A stretch of 64,000 nucleotides of DNA from Gluconobacter wancherniae NBRC 103581 (GTDB lineage: Bacteria > Pseudomonadota > Alphaproteobacteria > Acetobacterales > Acetobacteraceae), in contig NZ_BJUZ01000002.1 in NCBI RefSeq assembly GCF_007988885.1, forward strand, positions 1-64,000, given 5' to 3'. Under the pieces are notes generated by a model that did not search any database, was not told the origin of the DNA, and was given only the letters and a program-made list of their open reading frames with translations. This document shows positions 28,068-36,788 of the stretch, piece by piece. Position 1 is the first letter of the stretch. The number at the start of each line of letters is the position of its first letter. Position numbers and translations under genes: made by a program.

Positions 28068-29858
28068 ATGGCGGAGGTATACAGCGTTCGGAATGTAGGA
28101 CACTGCGACTTATATACTGACGGGAACACGCTCCTTTCTCATCTGTCCCCACAAGCAGGACCTACTCGCGCAGCGGCCCTGCTTGACGGCGTAATTTTCC
28201 GCCATATCGGCTGGCTGGCCAGGCGACTGATAGTATGGTCTCGGAGTAGGAACCCGGTCGTTGGGTTTGTTCTACGTCCTCTAGGTAACTCCCTTGCCAC
28301 TCTTCTTGCTGTAAGTCAGACACGTTTTTCGATTGTCCAGATTGGTTGGATGAAAACCAAAACAGGCGTACCGATCCTTTCTGGTATCGTAGCGTTCCGT
28401 GTGCTTGTTCATTCGCGCCACGAGCTTACAGAGGTTCTGGCTTACTCGGACGATACGGGAGAGGTCATTAGTCGCATTGCGCCAGTACGCTTGATGACGA
28501 CCGGTGCTGTTACCACCTGGTCTGCCAATCTTTGGATTGACACGTCTTGTCTCAATGTGGGTAAGCAGAAGATTCATATTCGTGCCTGGTCTGGATCGCG
28601 TCTGGCCGGGCGGATGCGTCGTTTCGTCGTGGTGCAGAGCGAGGAGACAACTCTGAGCGCGGTACCCGACGCAGTACATTCATCTTCTTATCTTCAGTCA
28701 TCTGGCTCTCCGACAAATGACGCCACCTCTTGGGTGCTGTCTCGCCCGGTCGCACGTCATTATCCTCCAAATCCCCTTTTCTCAGGTCCTATAAACTCAA
28801 TCCTTGTCTTACGAACCGATCAACTCGGTGATGTCGCCGCTTCGCTCCCCGCTATGGCTCGGCTTAGAAAGCTTTTTCCCCAGGCCAAAGTGACGATGCT
28901 TCTTCAGACAGCTAATGTGCCTGTAGCTCAGGCCTCGGGTGTCGCGGACGAGTATCTCGACCTGACATTGCGTTACGATCCAAAGACAGAGCGCCGCTAT
29001 CTGGATGCAGAGTCGGACGTCCATCTGCGGAATCAACTTCGCGGGCGTAGCTTCGATCTGGCTATTGACCTTTCTCCTGGTGCGGAAAGTCAGCCCCTTC
29101 TCCTTCTCTGTTCAGCACGCTATCGTGTAGGTTTCAAGCCTGAGCAGTTCCCGTTTCTGGATTTTGGGATTGAGGTAATATCCCGTGAAGCTATCAACCG
29201 TAAGCCTGTTATTTCCCATACAGCCCATGTTGAGCTTCTTGTATCTTCTATTGAAAAACTCATGGATCAGAGGCGTGAAACCGTTCCTCGCTGTGAATCT
29301 ATCTCATCGCAATTTGATCAGATACGTCCTCATGATCGCCCCATCATCGTCCATTCAGGCGCCCGCCATCCCATCAATCGCTGGCCGATCGAGAATTTCC
29401 TGACACTCTGCGCTGCCCTTGCTGCAGAGAGTGGACGCGATGTTCTTCTTTTCGTCGATGGCGACACGCTTAACGATGCAGTACGCGTACGTTGCACCGA
29501 ACTCCCTGGTGTGACGCTCATGGACCACCTGCCTATGGATGCATTTGACGCTCTGGTCGCACAAGCTGCTCTGTTTGTGGCTAATGATACCGGCCCTAAA
29601 CATCTTGCGGCTGCACGTGGTGTGCCAGTTGTTAGTATCGCTATTCCCCGCTTGAATTGGGAGGAGTGGGGACAGAACCAAGGAGGTGTGATTTTATCTC
29701 GTGCTGTTCCGTGTGCGGGATGTGGACTGAACAATCGTGATGCCTGTGGACGAGATGCAGCGTGCATCACCACAATATCTGTCGAGACCGTTCTCAAGGC
29801 TGCACTGGACGTCTTCGAACAGTCGAAGATCGAATATAAAAGAATGTCCCAAGACTGA
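28068..29858 (+). CDS. GT9 heptosyltransferase-type protein with an N-terminal accessory domain
   Basis: 596 residues. Residues 1-240 lack TPRs but contain a beta-rich module (FSIVQIGWMKTKTGVP, WSANLWIDTSCL, IHIRAWSGSRLAGRMRRFVV) that looks like a divergent form of the module in the two proteins at 21-25.6 kb. GT9 starts at about 243: ILVLRTDQLGDVAASLPAMA, FDLAIDLSPGAES, IVHSGARHPINRWP and VANDTGPKHLAAARG (about 505). It ends with the CAGCGLNNRDACGRDAAC cluster. Third member of the island's GT9 group, likely using ADP-heptose. It is 115 bases upstream of an hldD gene. A longer variant is unlikely because upstream DNA is IS debris. Confidence 0.82.
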   Translation: MAEVYSVRNVGHCDLYTDGNTLLSHLSPQAGPTRAAALLDGVIFRHIGWLARRLIVWSRSRNPVVGFVLRPLGNSLATLLAVSQTRFSIVQIGWMKTKTGVPILSGIVAFRVLVHSRHELTEVLAYSDDTGEVISRIAPVRLMTTGAVTTWSANLWIDTSCLNVGKQKIHIRAWSGSRLAGRMRRFVVVQSEETTLSAVPDAVHSSSYLQSSGSPTNDATSWVLSRPVARHYPPNPLFSGPINSILVLRTDQLGDVAASLPAMARLRKLFPQAKVTMLLQTANVPVAQASGVADEYLDLTLRYDPKTERRYLDAESDVHLRNQLRGRSFDLAIDLSPGAESQPLLLLCSARYRVGFKPEQFPFLDFGIEVISREAINRKPVISHTAHVELLVSSIEKLMDQRRETVPRCESISSQFDQIRPHDRPIIVHSGARHPINRWPIENFLTLCAALAAESGRDVLLFVDGDTLNDAVRVRCTELPGVTLMDHLPMDAFDALVAQAALFVANDTGPKHLAAARGVPVVSIAIPRLNWEEWGQNQGGVILSRAVPCAGCGLNNRDACGRDAACITTISVETVLKAALDVFEQSKIEYKRMSQD

Positions 29859-29973
29859 TGAGAAGAGTCCTGCCTGATCTAGACTGTTCGAGTTAAATTT
29901 TTGTCAAATTTCTATCAAACTCTATGGTTTGAGTAGTAAACTAAATTTCTTTCTCGTTTGGTGAGTTTTAAGT

Positions 29974-30975
29974 ATGCGTAAATGTATCATTGTAACCGGT
30001 GCAGCCGGCTTTATTGGAAGTAACATCGTTCGAGGCCTGAACGCCCGCGGGTATACCAATATCATTGCGGTCGATAATCTCGCGAATGCAGAGAAATTTC
30101 ATAATCTCGTTGATCTTGGCATTAGCGACTATGTGGACAAAACAACATTTTATGATTCTTTCTCGGCAGGGAAGTTCGGTTCGGTAGACGCTATTTTCCA
30201 TGAAGGTGCGTGTTCCGATACAATGGAGCATGATGGCCGCTATATGCTTGCCAATAATTATGCCACGAGCAAGGCGTTGCTAGATACCTGTGCGTCTACG
30301 GGCACGCGCCTGCTCTATGCGTCCAGTGCTGCGACTTATGGCGGATCATCAAAATTTATAGAGGATCCCCGTTTCGAGCGTCCGCTAAATGTATATGGCT
30401 ATTCGAAACTGCTTTTCGACCAGGTTGTACGTCAATCTCTACCGCTGTTCCGCAGTCAGGTAGCAGGGTTTCGCTACTTTAATGTTTACGGTCCTAATGA
30501 GCAGCATAAAGGCCGCATGGCCTCGGTCGCCTATCACCAATTCAATCAGTTTCGGGCAGACGGAAAGGTTAAACTGTTTGGCGCTTATGATGGTTACGGA
30601 CCCGGCCAGCAACTGCGTGATTTTGTCTATGTTGACGATGTCGTAGCGGTCAATCTTTGGTTTTTTGACAATCCAGAACACAGCGGCGTGTTCAACCTGG
30701 GTTCTGGCCGGGCACAACCGTTTAATGACGTGGCGCATGCAGTGGTGAACAGTTTGCGCAGTACACAGGACCAGTCTTCCATCACGCTGGAGCAGATGGT
30801 CAGTGACGGGATTGTGGAATATATTGATTTTCCTCAAGCGCTGATTGGTAAATATCAAAGTTTCACCCAAGCCGATCTGACGGGTCTACGTGCCGTCGGT
30901 TGCAACCATGTGTTTGCGGATGTTGCAACTGGAGTTTCGGCTTATGTCCGGTCCCTTTTGGCGGAAAAATCCTAA
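29974..30975 (+). CDS. hldD: ADP-L-glycero-D-manno-heptose 6-epimerase
   Basis: 333 residues, closely following the E. coli HldD layout: [87 protein letters not shown] (YxxxK), [55 protein letters not shown]. It is a cytoplasmic NADP-dependent epimerase for the C6 position of ADP-heptose. It is the second HldD in the window and of the enterobacterial-like subtype. It may serve core LPS while the 25.6 kb copy serves the capsule block, or the reverse. Its stop overlaps a short coupled frame (TAATG). Confidence 0.95.
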   Translation: MRKCIIVTGAAGFIGSNIVRGLNARGYTNIIAVDNLANAEKFHNLVDLGISDYVDKTTFYDSFSAGKFGSVDAIFHEGACSDTMEHDGRYMLANNYATSKALLDTCASTGTRLLYASSAATYGGSSKFIEDPRFERPLNVYGYSKLLFDQVVRQSLPLFRSQVAGFRYFNVYGPNEQHKGRMASVAYHQFNQFRADGKVKLFGAYDGYGPGQQLRDFVYVDDVVAVNLWFFDNPEHSGVFNLGSGRAQPFNDVAHAVVNSLRSTQDQSSITLEQMVSDGIVEYIDFPQALIGKYQSFTQADLTGLRAVGCNHVFADVATGVSAYVRSLLAEKS

Positions 30976-31124
30976 TGACCACCTCCCCGCTTATGGTTGA
31001 AATGTTAGTGCGTACGTTTGTTCGGGCAGGACACAGGCTGCTGCAAATCTTCGCATGCTCTTACGAATATGGCCGTAGCATAATGATAACACTGGATGAG
31101 GCACATCATCATGCCGCATGCTAG
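30975..31124 (+). CDS. Possible small coupled protein of unknown function
   Basis: A 49-codon frame ([20 protein letters not shown]...) begins with an ATG sharing a base with the hldD stop (TAATG) and runs into the start region of the gmhB-like gene. Such overlap favours reinitiation. I recognise no family; it may only be a coupling leader that carries ribosomes to gmhB. Confidence 0.25.
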   Translation: MTTSPLMVEMLVRTFVRAGHRLLQIFACSYEYGRSIMITLDEAHHHAAC

Positions 31125-31701
31125 TAATGTTATGCTACAGCGTCGACCGATTTCTTCCGGTACGCCAGCACTATTCCTGGATCGGGACGGAGTCGTTAAT
31201 GTTGATACTGGCTATCTCTCAGACCCAGAAAGCGTAACGCTCCGTGACGGGGCCGCGACTATGATTGCGGCTTTCAATGCTGCGGCTTGGCCGGTGGTCA
31301 TAGTCTCAAATCAAAGTGGTCTGGGTCGTGGTTATTTTGATCTTTGCACCATGCTGGCCGTACAGGAACGGATTGAGGCACTGCTTCTGCACGAAGGGGC
31401 ATATGTCGATGCCGTGTTTCTTTGTGGTGCAGCTCCTGACGACGTTAGCTCTCTTGCCGAATGGCGTAAGCCGGCACCAGGAATGTTGACGACAGCGGGG
31501 CTGCTATATGGCATTGATCTGACGCGAAGTGTACTGGTGGGCGACAAGGTTAGTGACATGCAGGCAGCCGCCACTGCAGGACTATGCAAAGGTTTTTTAG
31601 TCGATGCTGACTGTATCGCAGACATCCAGATCGTTCCAATTCCAGTTCACGCCGTAAATAATCTGTCAGATATTTACCCTGCCTCTTTGCTCTCTTGGTA
31701 G
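31096..31701 (+). CDS. gmhB: Heptose bisphosphate phosphatase-like HAD hydrolase
   Basis: 201 residues, HAD subfamily IIIA. Motif I is ALFLDRDGVVNVDTGYLSDP (both Asp present, about residue 26-28), motif II is VVIVSNQSGLGRGYF (about 75), the Lys of motif III is in EWRKPAPGML (about 130), and motif IV is VLVGDKVSDMQAAATAG (about 150). GmhB removes the 7-phosphate of heptose 1,7-bisphosphate between the two HldE steps. The usual zinc ligands (HxxxxxCxC before RKP) are absent: only one Cys (FLCGAAP) remains there, and WRKP replaces CRKP. The start could be 31096 or, with GAGG nine bases ahead, the ATG at 31111. Confidence 0.85.
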   Translation: MRHIIMPHASNVMLQRRPISSGTPALFLDRDGVVNVDTGYLSDPESVTLRDGAATMIAAFNAAAWPVVIVSNQSGLGRGYFDLCTMLAVQERIEALLLHEGAYVDAVFLCGAAPDDVSSLAEWRKPAPGMLTTAGLLYGIDLTRSVLVGDKVSDMQAAATAGLCKGFLVDADCIADIQIVPIPVHAVNNLSDIYPASLLSW

Positions 31702-31743
31702 AGTTCTAAAAATTTGTCAGCGGCGATTCTATTTTTGGTGTGC

Positions 31744-31898
31744 TTAGAGGCTTTTGGGGAAGTCAGGGATGAGTGTTTCTGCGAAGCATGAGGTCTTCCA
31801 TGACTATGTGGATCATGGACTCTGAGGCGTCGATGCGCTGTTCGTAATCCTTCACCAGACTGCGCCAGCGGGTCATCCAGCCGAAGGTACCTTCAACA
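31744..31898 (-). pseudogene. IS5/IS1031-like transposase C-terminal fragment
   Basis: On the reverse strand the frame reads VEGTFGWMTRWRSLVKDYEQ then RIDASESMIHIVMEDLMLRR before a stop, the C-terminal end of an IS1031-group DDE transposase. The rest of the element is gone. It abuts the next IS remnant head to head. Confidence 0.75.
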
Positions 31899-32040
31899 AC
31901 TCATCGGCGAGGCAGAACCTCAAACCTTTTTGTCGCATCTGAGCGGACTTGGCGATCAAATCGAAGCATTTTCTCGAGCTGTAGATTTTGAAGTCTTCCG
32001 TAAGAAGAATAAATATTAATCAACAGTTCTTCGAACCTTT
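31898..32040 (+). pseudogene. IS5 (IS12528-like) mini-remnant: transposase start plus right end
   Basis: A forward frame with FLSHLSGLGDQIEAFSRAVD then FEVFRK is the same transposase N-terminal segment seen at 20-80. It jumps straight to CAACAGTTCTTCGAACCTTT (32021-32040), which resembles the element's right terminal repeat at 572-597. Nearly the whole coding part has been lost by deletion. Confidence 0.65.
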
Positions 32041-32053
32041 CATCTTTATTGTG

Positions 32054-32083
32054 AATTCAGCCCCACAATTCGGGGGCTGAATT
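32054..32083. terminator. Hairpin after the TonB receptor gene
   Basis: AATTCAGCCCC (32054-32064) pairs with GGGGCTGAATT (32073-32083) around an 8-base loop, just beyond the reverse-strand receptor stop. A short T-rich run (TTTTAAT) lies only on the forward side, so bidirectional or forward termination is also possible. Confidence 0.6.
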
Positions 32084-32089
32084 TTAATA

Positions 32090-35000
32090 TTAGAAGTGTG
32101 CGCCGATTGCCAACTGGAACGAACGGCCCAGAAGGACATCGTAATAACGTGTAAGGCTCACGGTATTCGCATATGCAGGCAGAGCGTTGGTTACGTTGTT
32201 CATCATGAAATTGACGTCAAAATTCTTTGTGATTTTGTAACCAATTGTCGTGTTGAAATAGGCGAAATCTGAACGCTTGTTGTTCTGGTAGGTGCTTTCT
32301 GCAACCTGAACGGCATAGTGAGAAGGGCCGTAATAGATTGTCTGCCACTGAACAAAGAGCGGGCCACGTGTGTAGTTTAGGTTGGTCGTGAATGCATCAC
32401 GTGTCTGGCCGGTTGTGCCCACGCCCTGATACGTGCTGCCGAGATAGGTCTGGGCAAGTTTTACGTAATGGGTGTAGTTGCCATCCAGTTCGAGTGCGCC
32501 TGCGGAGCTGGGAAGGCCAAGGCGACGTAGGGGAAGATAATAGCCCAGATGTGCCTGAAGCGCCTGCATATGCTCGTTAGCAATGTTGTAATAACCCGCC
32601 GTATAATCCGTGACCTGGTGGTTGGAATCACGGGTGAATGACTGGCAATACTGACCGCTGGGGTATGATGAGGAATCATAGCAGGCGGCCATGAGGTCAC
32701 CTACAGACAGGGACGTGATTTCGTTCTGGATTTTTACGTCGATGAACGATGCCTTCAGATCGAAGCCCGGGATAAAATGCGGACGTAGTTCGAGCGTGCC
32801 GGTGTAGCTTTTGGACGTTTCGTTCTGCAGGTGTCTGTTGCCGCCGCTTTTGCCCGGAACTGTCTGGTTGACGATGTCAGATTCGAAATTCGTCGGAATT
32901 CCTGCTTTTGCACAGTTTGCTGCACGGATAGCCGGATTCGGACCGCTTCCCAGAAATTCCTGCGAGCATGGATCGTTGGCTGTGGCGTATTCCTGACCCT
33001 GCGGTGCAAATAGTTCGGTAACGGAAGGGTTTCGGACGGACTGTGCATAGTTGCCGTAAAGACCGAAATCCTTTGTTGGCCACCATGAAGCACCGAACAT
33101 ATATGTCCAGTAATTACCGGTCATGCTGTTGTTGGTGAAACGGCCGTTCGCGGTTGCGGACAGGTTGTAGATTCCGGGGACATGCATCTGGGGTGATACA
33201 ATGGGAACGTCCAGCTCCCCAAACGCCTCATGTGTATGGTACGCCCCAGACACCGGCTGGATGGGGATGAAGTTTCCGTACTGCTTGTATGTTCCATCCG
33301 TCTGCAGTTCACCCTGCATGAACGAACCCGGGTTGAAGTTGTATCCTTCACGACGATGCTCGTAGCCGATATCCCAACGGACGTCGCCCGCGGGTAGTGT
33401 CAGAACCGTGCTTCCGATTTCTGCCTGCAGGTCGCGCTGAGCATTCGAATTTTTTGAGTTGGCGTCCGATATGACATAGTCGCGGGCCGCAGTTGTCATC
33501 TGCCCGTTACCGAACGGATTGAGGGGCGAGCAGGTGCTGCTGCGGGTTCTTGCGCTGGAATTCGTATAGTTTGGTGCGCAGACAATGTTTCCATTGCTGT
33601 CGATTGTTGAATTCAGGGCGTTGAGCAGGTTTTGCGTGTTGATCATGGGTTCAACGGTATCATTCAGATACTTGCTGTATTCGCCCTTGATGCTCCAGTG
33701 GAAATTACGACTGACGGCGTCGAAATCTCCGTTCAGGCCACCGGCGAAACGGAACATTTGATTGGTCGTTGTGAATAGTGCTGAATCCAGATCCTGATTC
33801 AGCTTGCTCATGTAAAATGTGTCGGTTGGCTTGCCAGCTGCCGCGAGTGCGTTGACGATCGTCGTACGCTCTGCCGGTGTGAGGTACGGATTGTTAGTGC
33901 TGAGAGAGTAGGCGCCGTTTACGTCGGAATAATCTCTGTAGCTTTCCTGGGTCAGAGGATCATCACCAAACATTGGTGTGCTCCATGTGCCCTGACCAAC
34001 GGTGCTGGATGCTGTGCCGCGCTGGTACCAGCCCTGCCATGTTGCGTGCAGGTGATCCGTGAAATCGTAATGACCCAAAGTGGTCAGGTTCAGGGAGTTC
34101 GACGGTGTGAAAAGCTGGTTGTACTGGGCGAGCGAAAGACCGTTACCGCCCGTTGTGTAGCGGTTGCCCGCAATGGCTGTGTCATATGTCAGCGGAATGA
34201 GGGACTTTCCGTCCTGACTGAACATCAATGCGCTGCCATTGGCGCCTGCGATGGCCGTATTGGGTCTGCCATTGGTCAGAGGAAGTACTCCGCCCGCGGC
34301 TGACAGTGTCGGGATGCCAGATGTCGAAACCTGTGCGAAGCGTGTGTCGCGAGTCAGCATGTAAGTGTAGGGAGACGTCGTTCCTACTGCCGCGCGACGA
34401 TAGGTTTCGCCGTTGTAGCCCGTGATGTTCGGGCGATCGTTGGCGACCATGCCGCCGCTGTTGCGGTATTCGACGTCGAATACGACCCCACCCTTGCCAT
34501 GATCAAAGCTCGTGCCAGCTTTGAAGACGATCTTTTCCTGTGGCGCATCAAGTTTCTGGGTGAAATTGCCCTGAGCGTTGAAATCCACGCCGGTGAAGTG
34601 GTCATCAAGTTGGTAGTTGACGACGCCGCCGATAGCGTCTGCGCCGTATGCAGCACCTGCGCCACCATACTGCGAGTCAATTTTCTTCACTAGCGATGTT
34701 GGAATTGTTCCCACATCAACTTGGGACCCCGAGGAAGAGCCGAACATGGACGACGTGGCGCCGCCGACCATACGCATGCCGTCAATGAGTGTCAGGGTGC
34801 GCTGGTCCCCAAGCCCGAAAAGTCCTGAGAAGGTCTGGCCTGCACCGAAGCTGCCCTGACTGCCGATCTGGCTGTTGGACGGGACGGAGAAGGCGGGGTT
34901 TTCACGCAGGAGAGCAAGACCGAGATTGGTGTAGCCACGGGCTGCCAGCTGTGTCGCGTCAATGGAGGTTCCTGCCATGACGTTCGTCAGGCGCGTTTGT

Positions 35001-35323
35001 GAAAGACGTGTTCCTGTGACGGTGACCTGCTCAGGAGAGGATGACTGAATAACCGCACTATTTACCGCCGTCACCTTGGAGGGGGTCGGGGTTGCACTAA
35101 TCGTCGTAGTTGTATGAGCCGCGGGAGCAATCGTTACTGGAGCTGTAACGACTGCTTTTTTCTTCTTTGTTACATGCTTATGGACAACGCCTGAGTGTTT
35201 CGCTGTCTCCTGTGCCTGCACATGACAAACGGGGACGGCGGCATAGGAAATACCGGCCATCAGAAGCATTTTAAGGACTGTCTGGGGTGTCTTTTTACTG
35301 AAGACGTGTCGTGAGGTGTTCAT
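32090..35323 (-). CDS. TonB-dependent outer-membrane receptor
   Basis: 1077 residues. A signal peptide (LLMAGISYAAVPVCHVQA, cut after about residue 37) is followed by a low-complexity K/T/A-rich linker (about 40-95) and a TonB-box-like EQVTVTGTRL (about 98). Next come a plug domain (RTLTLIDGMRMVGG about 175; YGADAIGGVVNYQL about 225) and a 22-strand type beta barrel, ending in the aromatic signature RSFQLAIGAHF. Plug and barrel layout resemble receptors with large ligands. The substrate is not evident; neighbours (cupin, VOC) give no strong hint. It imports a ligand across the outer membrane using ExbBD-TonB energy. The 300 bases upstream are AT-rich with no recognisable Fur-type site. Confidence 0.9.
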   Translation of the reverse strand: MNTSRHVFSKKTPQTVLKMLLMAGISYAAVPVCHVQAQETAKHSGVVHKHVTKKKKAVVTAPVTIAPAAHTTTTISATPTPSKVTAVNSAVIQSSSPEQVTVTGTRLSQTRLTNVMAGTSIDATQLAARGYTNLGLALLRENPAFSVPSNSQIGSQGSFGAGQTFSGLFGLGDQRTLTLIDGMRMVGGATSSMFGSSSGSQVDVGTIPTSLVKKIDSQYGGAGAAYGADAIGGVVNYQLDDHFTGVDFNAQGNFTQKLDAPQEKIVFKAGTSFDHGKGGVVFDVEYRNSGGMVANDRPNITGYNGETYRRAAVGTTSPYTYMLTRDTRFAQVSTSGIPTLSAAGGVLPLTNGRPNTAIAGANGSALMFSQDGKSLIPLTYDTAIAGNRYTTGGNGLSLAQYNQLFTPSNSLNLTTLGHYDFTDHLHATWQGWYQRGTASSTVGQGTWSTPMFGDDPLTQESYRDYSDVNGAYSLSTNNPYLTPAERTTIVNALAAAGKPTDTFYMSKLNQDLDSALFTTTNQMFRFAGGLNGDFDAVSRNFHWSIKGEYSKYLNDTVEPMINTQNLLNALNSTIDSNGNIVCAPNYTNSSARTRSSTCSPLNPFGNGQMTTAARDYVISDANSKNSNAQRDLQAEIGSTVLTLPAGDVRWDIGYEHRREGYNFNPGSFMQGELQTDGTYKQYGNFIPIQPVSGAYHTHEAFGELDVPIVSPQMHVPGIYNLSATANGRFTNNSMTGNYWTYMFGASWWPTKDFGLYGNYAQSVRNPSVTELFAPQGQEYATANDPCSQEFLGSGPNPAIRAANCAKAGIPTNFESDIVNQTVPGKSGGNRHLQNETSKSYTGTLELRPHFIPGFDLKASFIDVKIQNEITSLSVGDLMAACYDSSSYPSGQYCQSFTRDSNHQVTDYTAGYYNIANEHMQALQAHLGYYLPLRRLGLPSSAGALELDGNYTHYVKLAQTYLGSTYQGVGTTGQTRDAFTTNLNYTRGPLFVQWQTIYYGPSHYAVQVAESTYQNNKRSDFAYFNTTIGYKITKNFDVNFMMNNVTNALPAYANTVSLTRYYDVLLGRSFQLAIGAHF

Positions 35324-35621
35324 CTCAGGGAGAAGTCCTTTCTAGATTTCCCGCGGCTCTTTACCTTCAGTTACGATTTTGTAAGGAGTCGACATGGTTT
35401 CACAAGGACAACAATGAGTTGTATTTCGAGATTTTATGTATTGTTGCTCAATAAGCACATTTATTACAAAATATGTAAGTATTATTTTTTGATGTTTCTT
35501 CACTTTATTGAGGTAAAGAAATTTAATTCCAATATTTTCTTCGAATTGTAATAAATATTATTATGATGTTTTTGCGTGGAGGGAGTTTATTTTTACATCC
35601 CTCCGTAATTAAAAAACGTTC
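35324..35621. other. AT-rich intergenic region with a weak hairpin
   Basis: It holds the receptor's promoter region. At 35578-35604 GGAGGGA pairs with TCCCTCC around a 13-base AT-rich loop, close to the cupin stop; no T-run follows on the reverse strand, so it is at best a weak terminator. No gene seen. Confidence 0.45.
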
Positions 35622-36149
35622 CTATTTGAATCTGCAAGGCTGATCGACTGTAGGTTTTTCGTCGAGCTGTATAACCATTAATGTAACAGGACCATCTCCG
35701 ACATTACCCGCGAAGTGTCCTATATGTCCGTTTGTATCTTTTTTACTCATCTGGTCTTCACCCAGAGACACGTCTCCTGGTCCCATAATGGCCTTTTGAC
35801 CATCCATGGCTGTTACATACCACGTTCCCTGAAGGGGAATTATCCACTGCACTTTTGGGTCAGGATGCCAGCTCCCATCCCAGTGCGGGGGCTGAACGGT
35901 TGAAATAACCTGTGCTTTGCCTTCCTTGAGTCGGTCCTGCCACTGGGGACCTGCAGGCTTGGACATGGTTTTCAGGATGTAATTGTGGAAGGGGCAGTGG
36001 GTCATGTGGCTTACGCCATTATGGTCTGTCCAGTTGTGCCAGTACCACGCCGTCGGCGGAGAAGGTTTTGCGTTGTCAGCGGCCCTGACCTGTAAGGGGG
36101 AAATGAAGGTGCCGAGTGCCAGAAAGCATGCCAGTGATAAGCGTGTCAC
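35622..36149 (-). CDS. Exported cupin-like protein
   Basis: 175 residues with a clear Sec signal peptide (LSLACFLALGTFISPLQVRA, about 1-23). The mature protein has a cupin pattern: HWDGSWHPDPKVQWIIPLQG (metal-binding His region and first cupin motif, about 95), YVTAMDGQKAIMGPGDVSLG (about 115) and GHIGHFAGNVGDGPVTLMVI (second motif, about 140). A CPFHNY stretch near residue 52 and a near-terminal Cys could form a disulfide. Probably a periplasmic small-molecule binding or dioxygenase-like protein. Its start overlaps the VOC gene stop by four bases, so the two are coupled. Function unknown. Confidence 0.75.
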   Translation of the reverse strand: MTRLSLACFLALGTFISPLQVRAADNAKPSPPTAWYWHNWTDHNGVSHMTHCPFHNYILKTMSKPAGPQWQDRLKEGKAQVISTVQPPHWDGSWHPDPKVQWIIPLQGTWYVTAMDGQKAIMGPGDVSLGEDQMSKKDTNGHIGHFAGNVGDGPVTLMVIQLDEKPTVDQPCRFK

Positions 36150-36721
36150 GAATCATTCCTTTGTGGTGGCTGATAGCGTTTGACGGGAGAAACTGCGTCC
36201 ATGCCAGCCCGGCTGGGGGTTGAGAGCAACTCTATGATCATGCCCCAGGGCGTCCGTCCGTAGCAGAAGAGGTTGCCGGGGCCGGCTTCTACGGAGGGCT
36301 GATTGCGAGGTTCTGTTAAAAGGTGCCCGCCAGCATAGGAAAAGCGCTGGCACGCCGCACGGATGTCGTCGACGTAGACGGCGAAGTGCTGGATGCCAAA
36401 ATCGCTGGGCCTGACTGCGGCCCGTTGTTCGGGCCCATGCATCTCAAACAGTTCGATACATGGGCCATGACCAATGGCCATCATGCACATTTCGCGAATG
36501 ACTGTGCCCTCAGCGAGGCCCAGAAGCTCCTCGGTTTCCGGCCCTTCCTGAGGTTTTCCAGGAAGGACGTTTCGATAAAGTGGAATGGCCCCGAACGCTT
36601 TTTCAAGAAAGCGTATGGCGTCCTCTATATCGGGGACTGTGACGCCAACATGGTCGATGCCGCGAGGCAGACCTGAATAATCTGTGACCAAGGTTGATAT
36701 CCTCCATTTTGGAGGAGTCAA
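36146..36721 (-). CDS. VOC (glyoxalase/extradiol dioxygenase) superfamily protein
   Basis: 191 residues, a single vicinal-oxygen-chelate unit of two beta-alpha-beta-beta-beta modules. GIDHVGVTVPDIEDAIRFLE (first metal His, about residue 23) and PCIELFEMHG (Glu, about 93) form the first module. IQHFAVYVDDIRAACQRF (second His, about 113) and WGMIIELLSTP (final Glu, about 160) form the second. Such metal enzymes act on thiol adducts, lactones or aromatic compounds. No signal peptide, so cytoplasmic, unlike its coupled partner, the exported cupin. The substrate is unknown. Confidence 0.8.
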   Translation of the reverse strand: MTPPKWRISTLVTDYSGLPRGIDHVGVTVPDIEDAIRFLEKAFGAIPLYRNVLPGKPQEGPETEELLGLAEGTVIREMCMMAIGHGPCIELFEMHGPEQRAAVRPSDFGIQHFAVYVDDIRAACQRFSYAGGHLLTEPRNQPSVEAGPGNLFCYGRTPWGMIIELLSTPSRAGMDAVSPVKRYQPPQRNDS

Positions 36722-36743
36722 CTATTCCGTAAGGGATTCGGTT

Positions 36744-36768
36744 GCCGGAACGTCTATGACATTCCGGC
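36744..36768. terminator. Possible weak hairpin between VOC and hpnN genes
   Basis: GCCGGAA (36744-36750) pairs with TTCCGGC (36762-36768) in the gap downstream of hpnN on the reverse strand. No T-run follows, so it may be a Rho-dependent or processing signal. Confidence 0.35.
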
Positions 36769-36788
36769 GATTTAGACGATGTCTTGAA

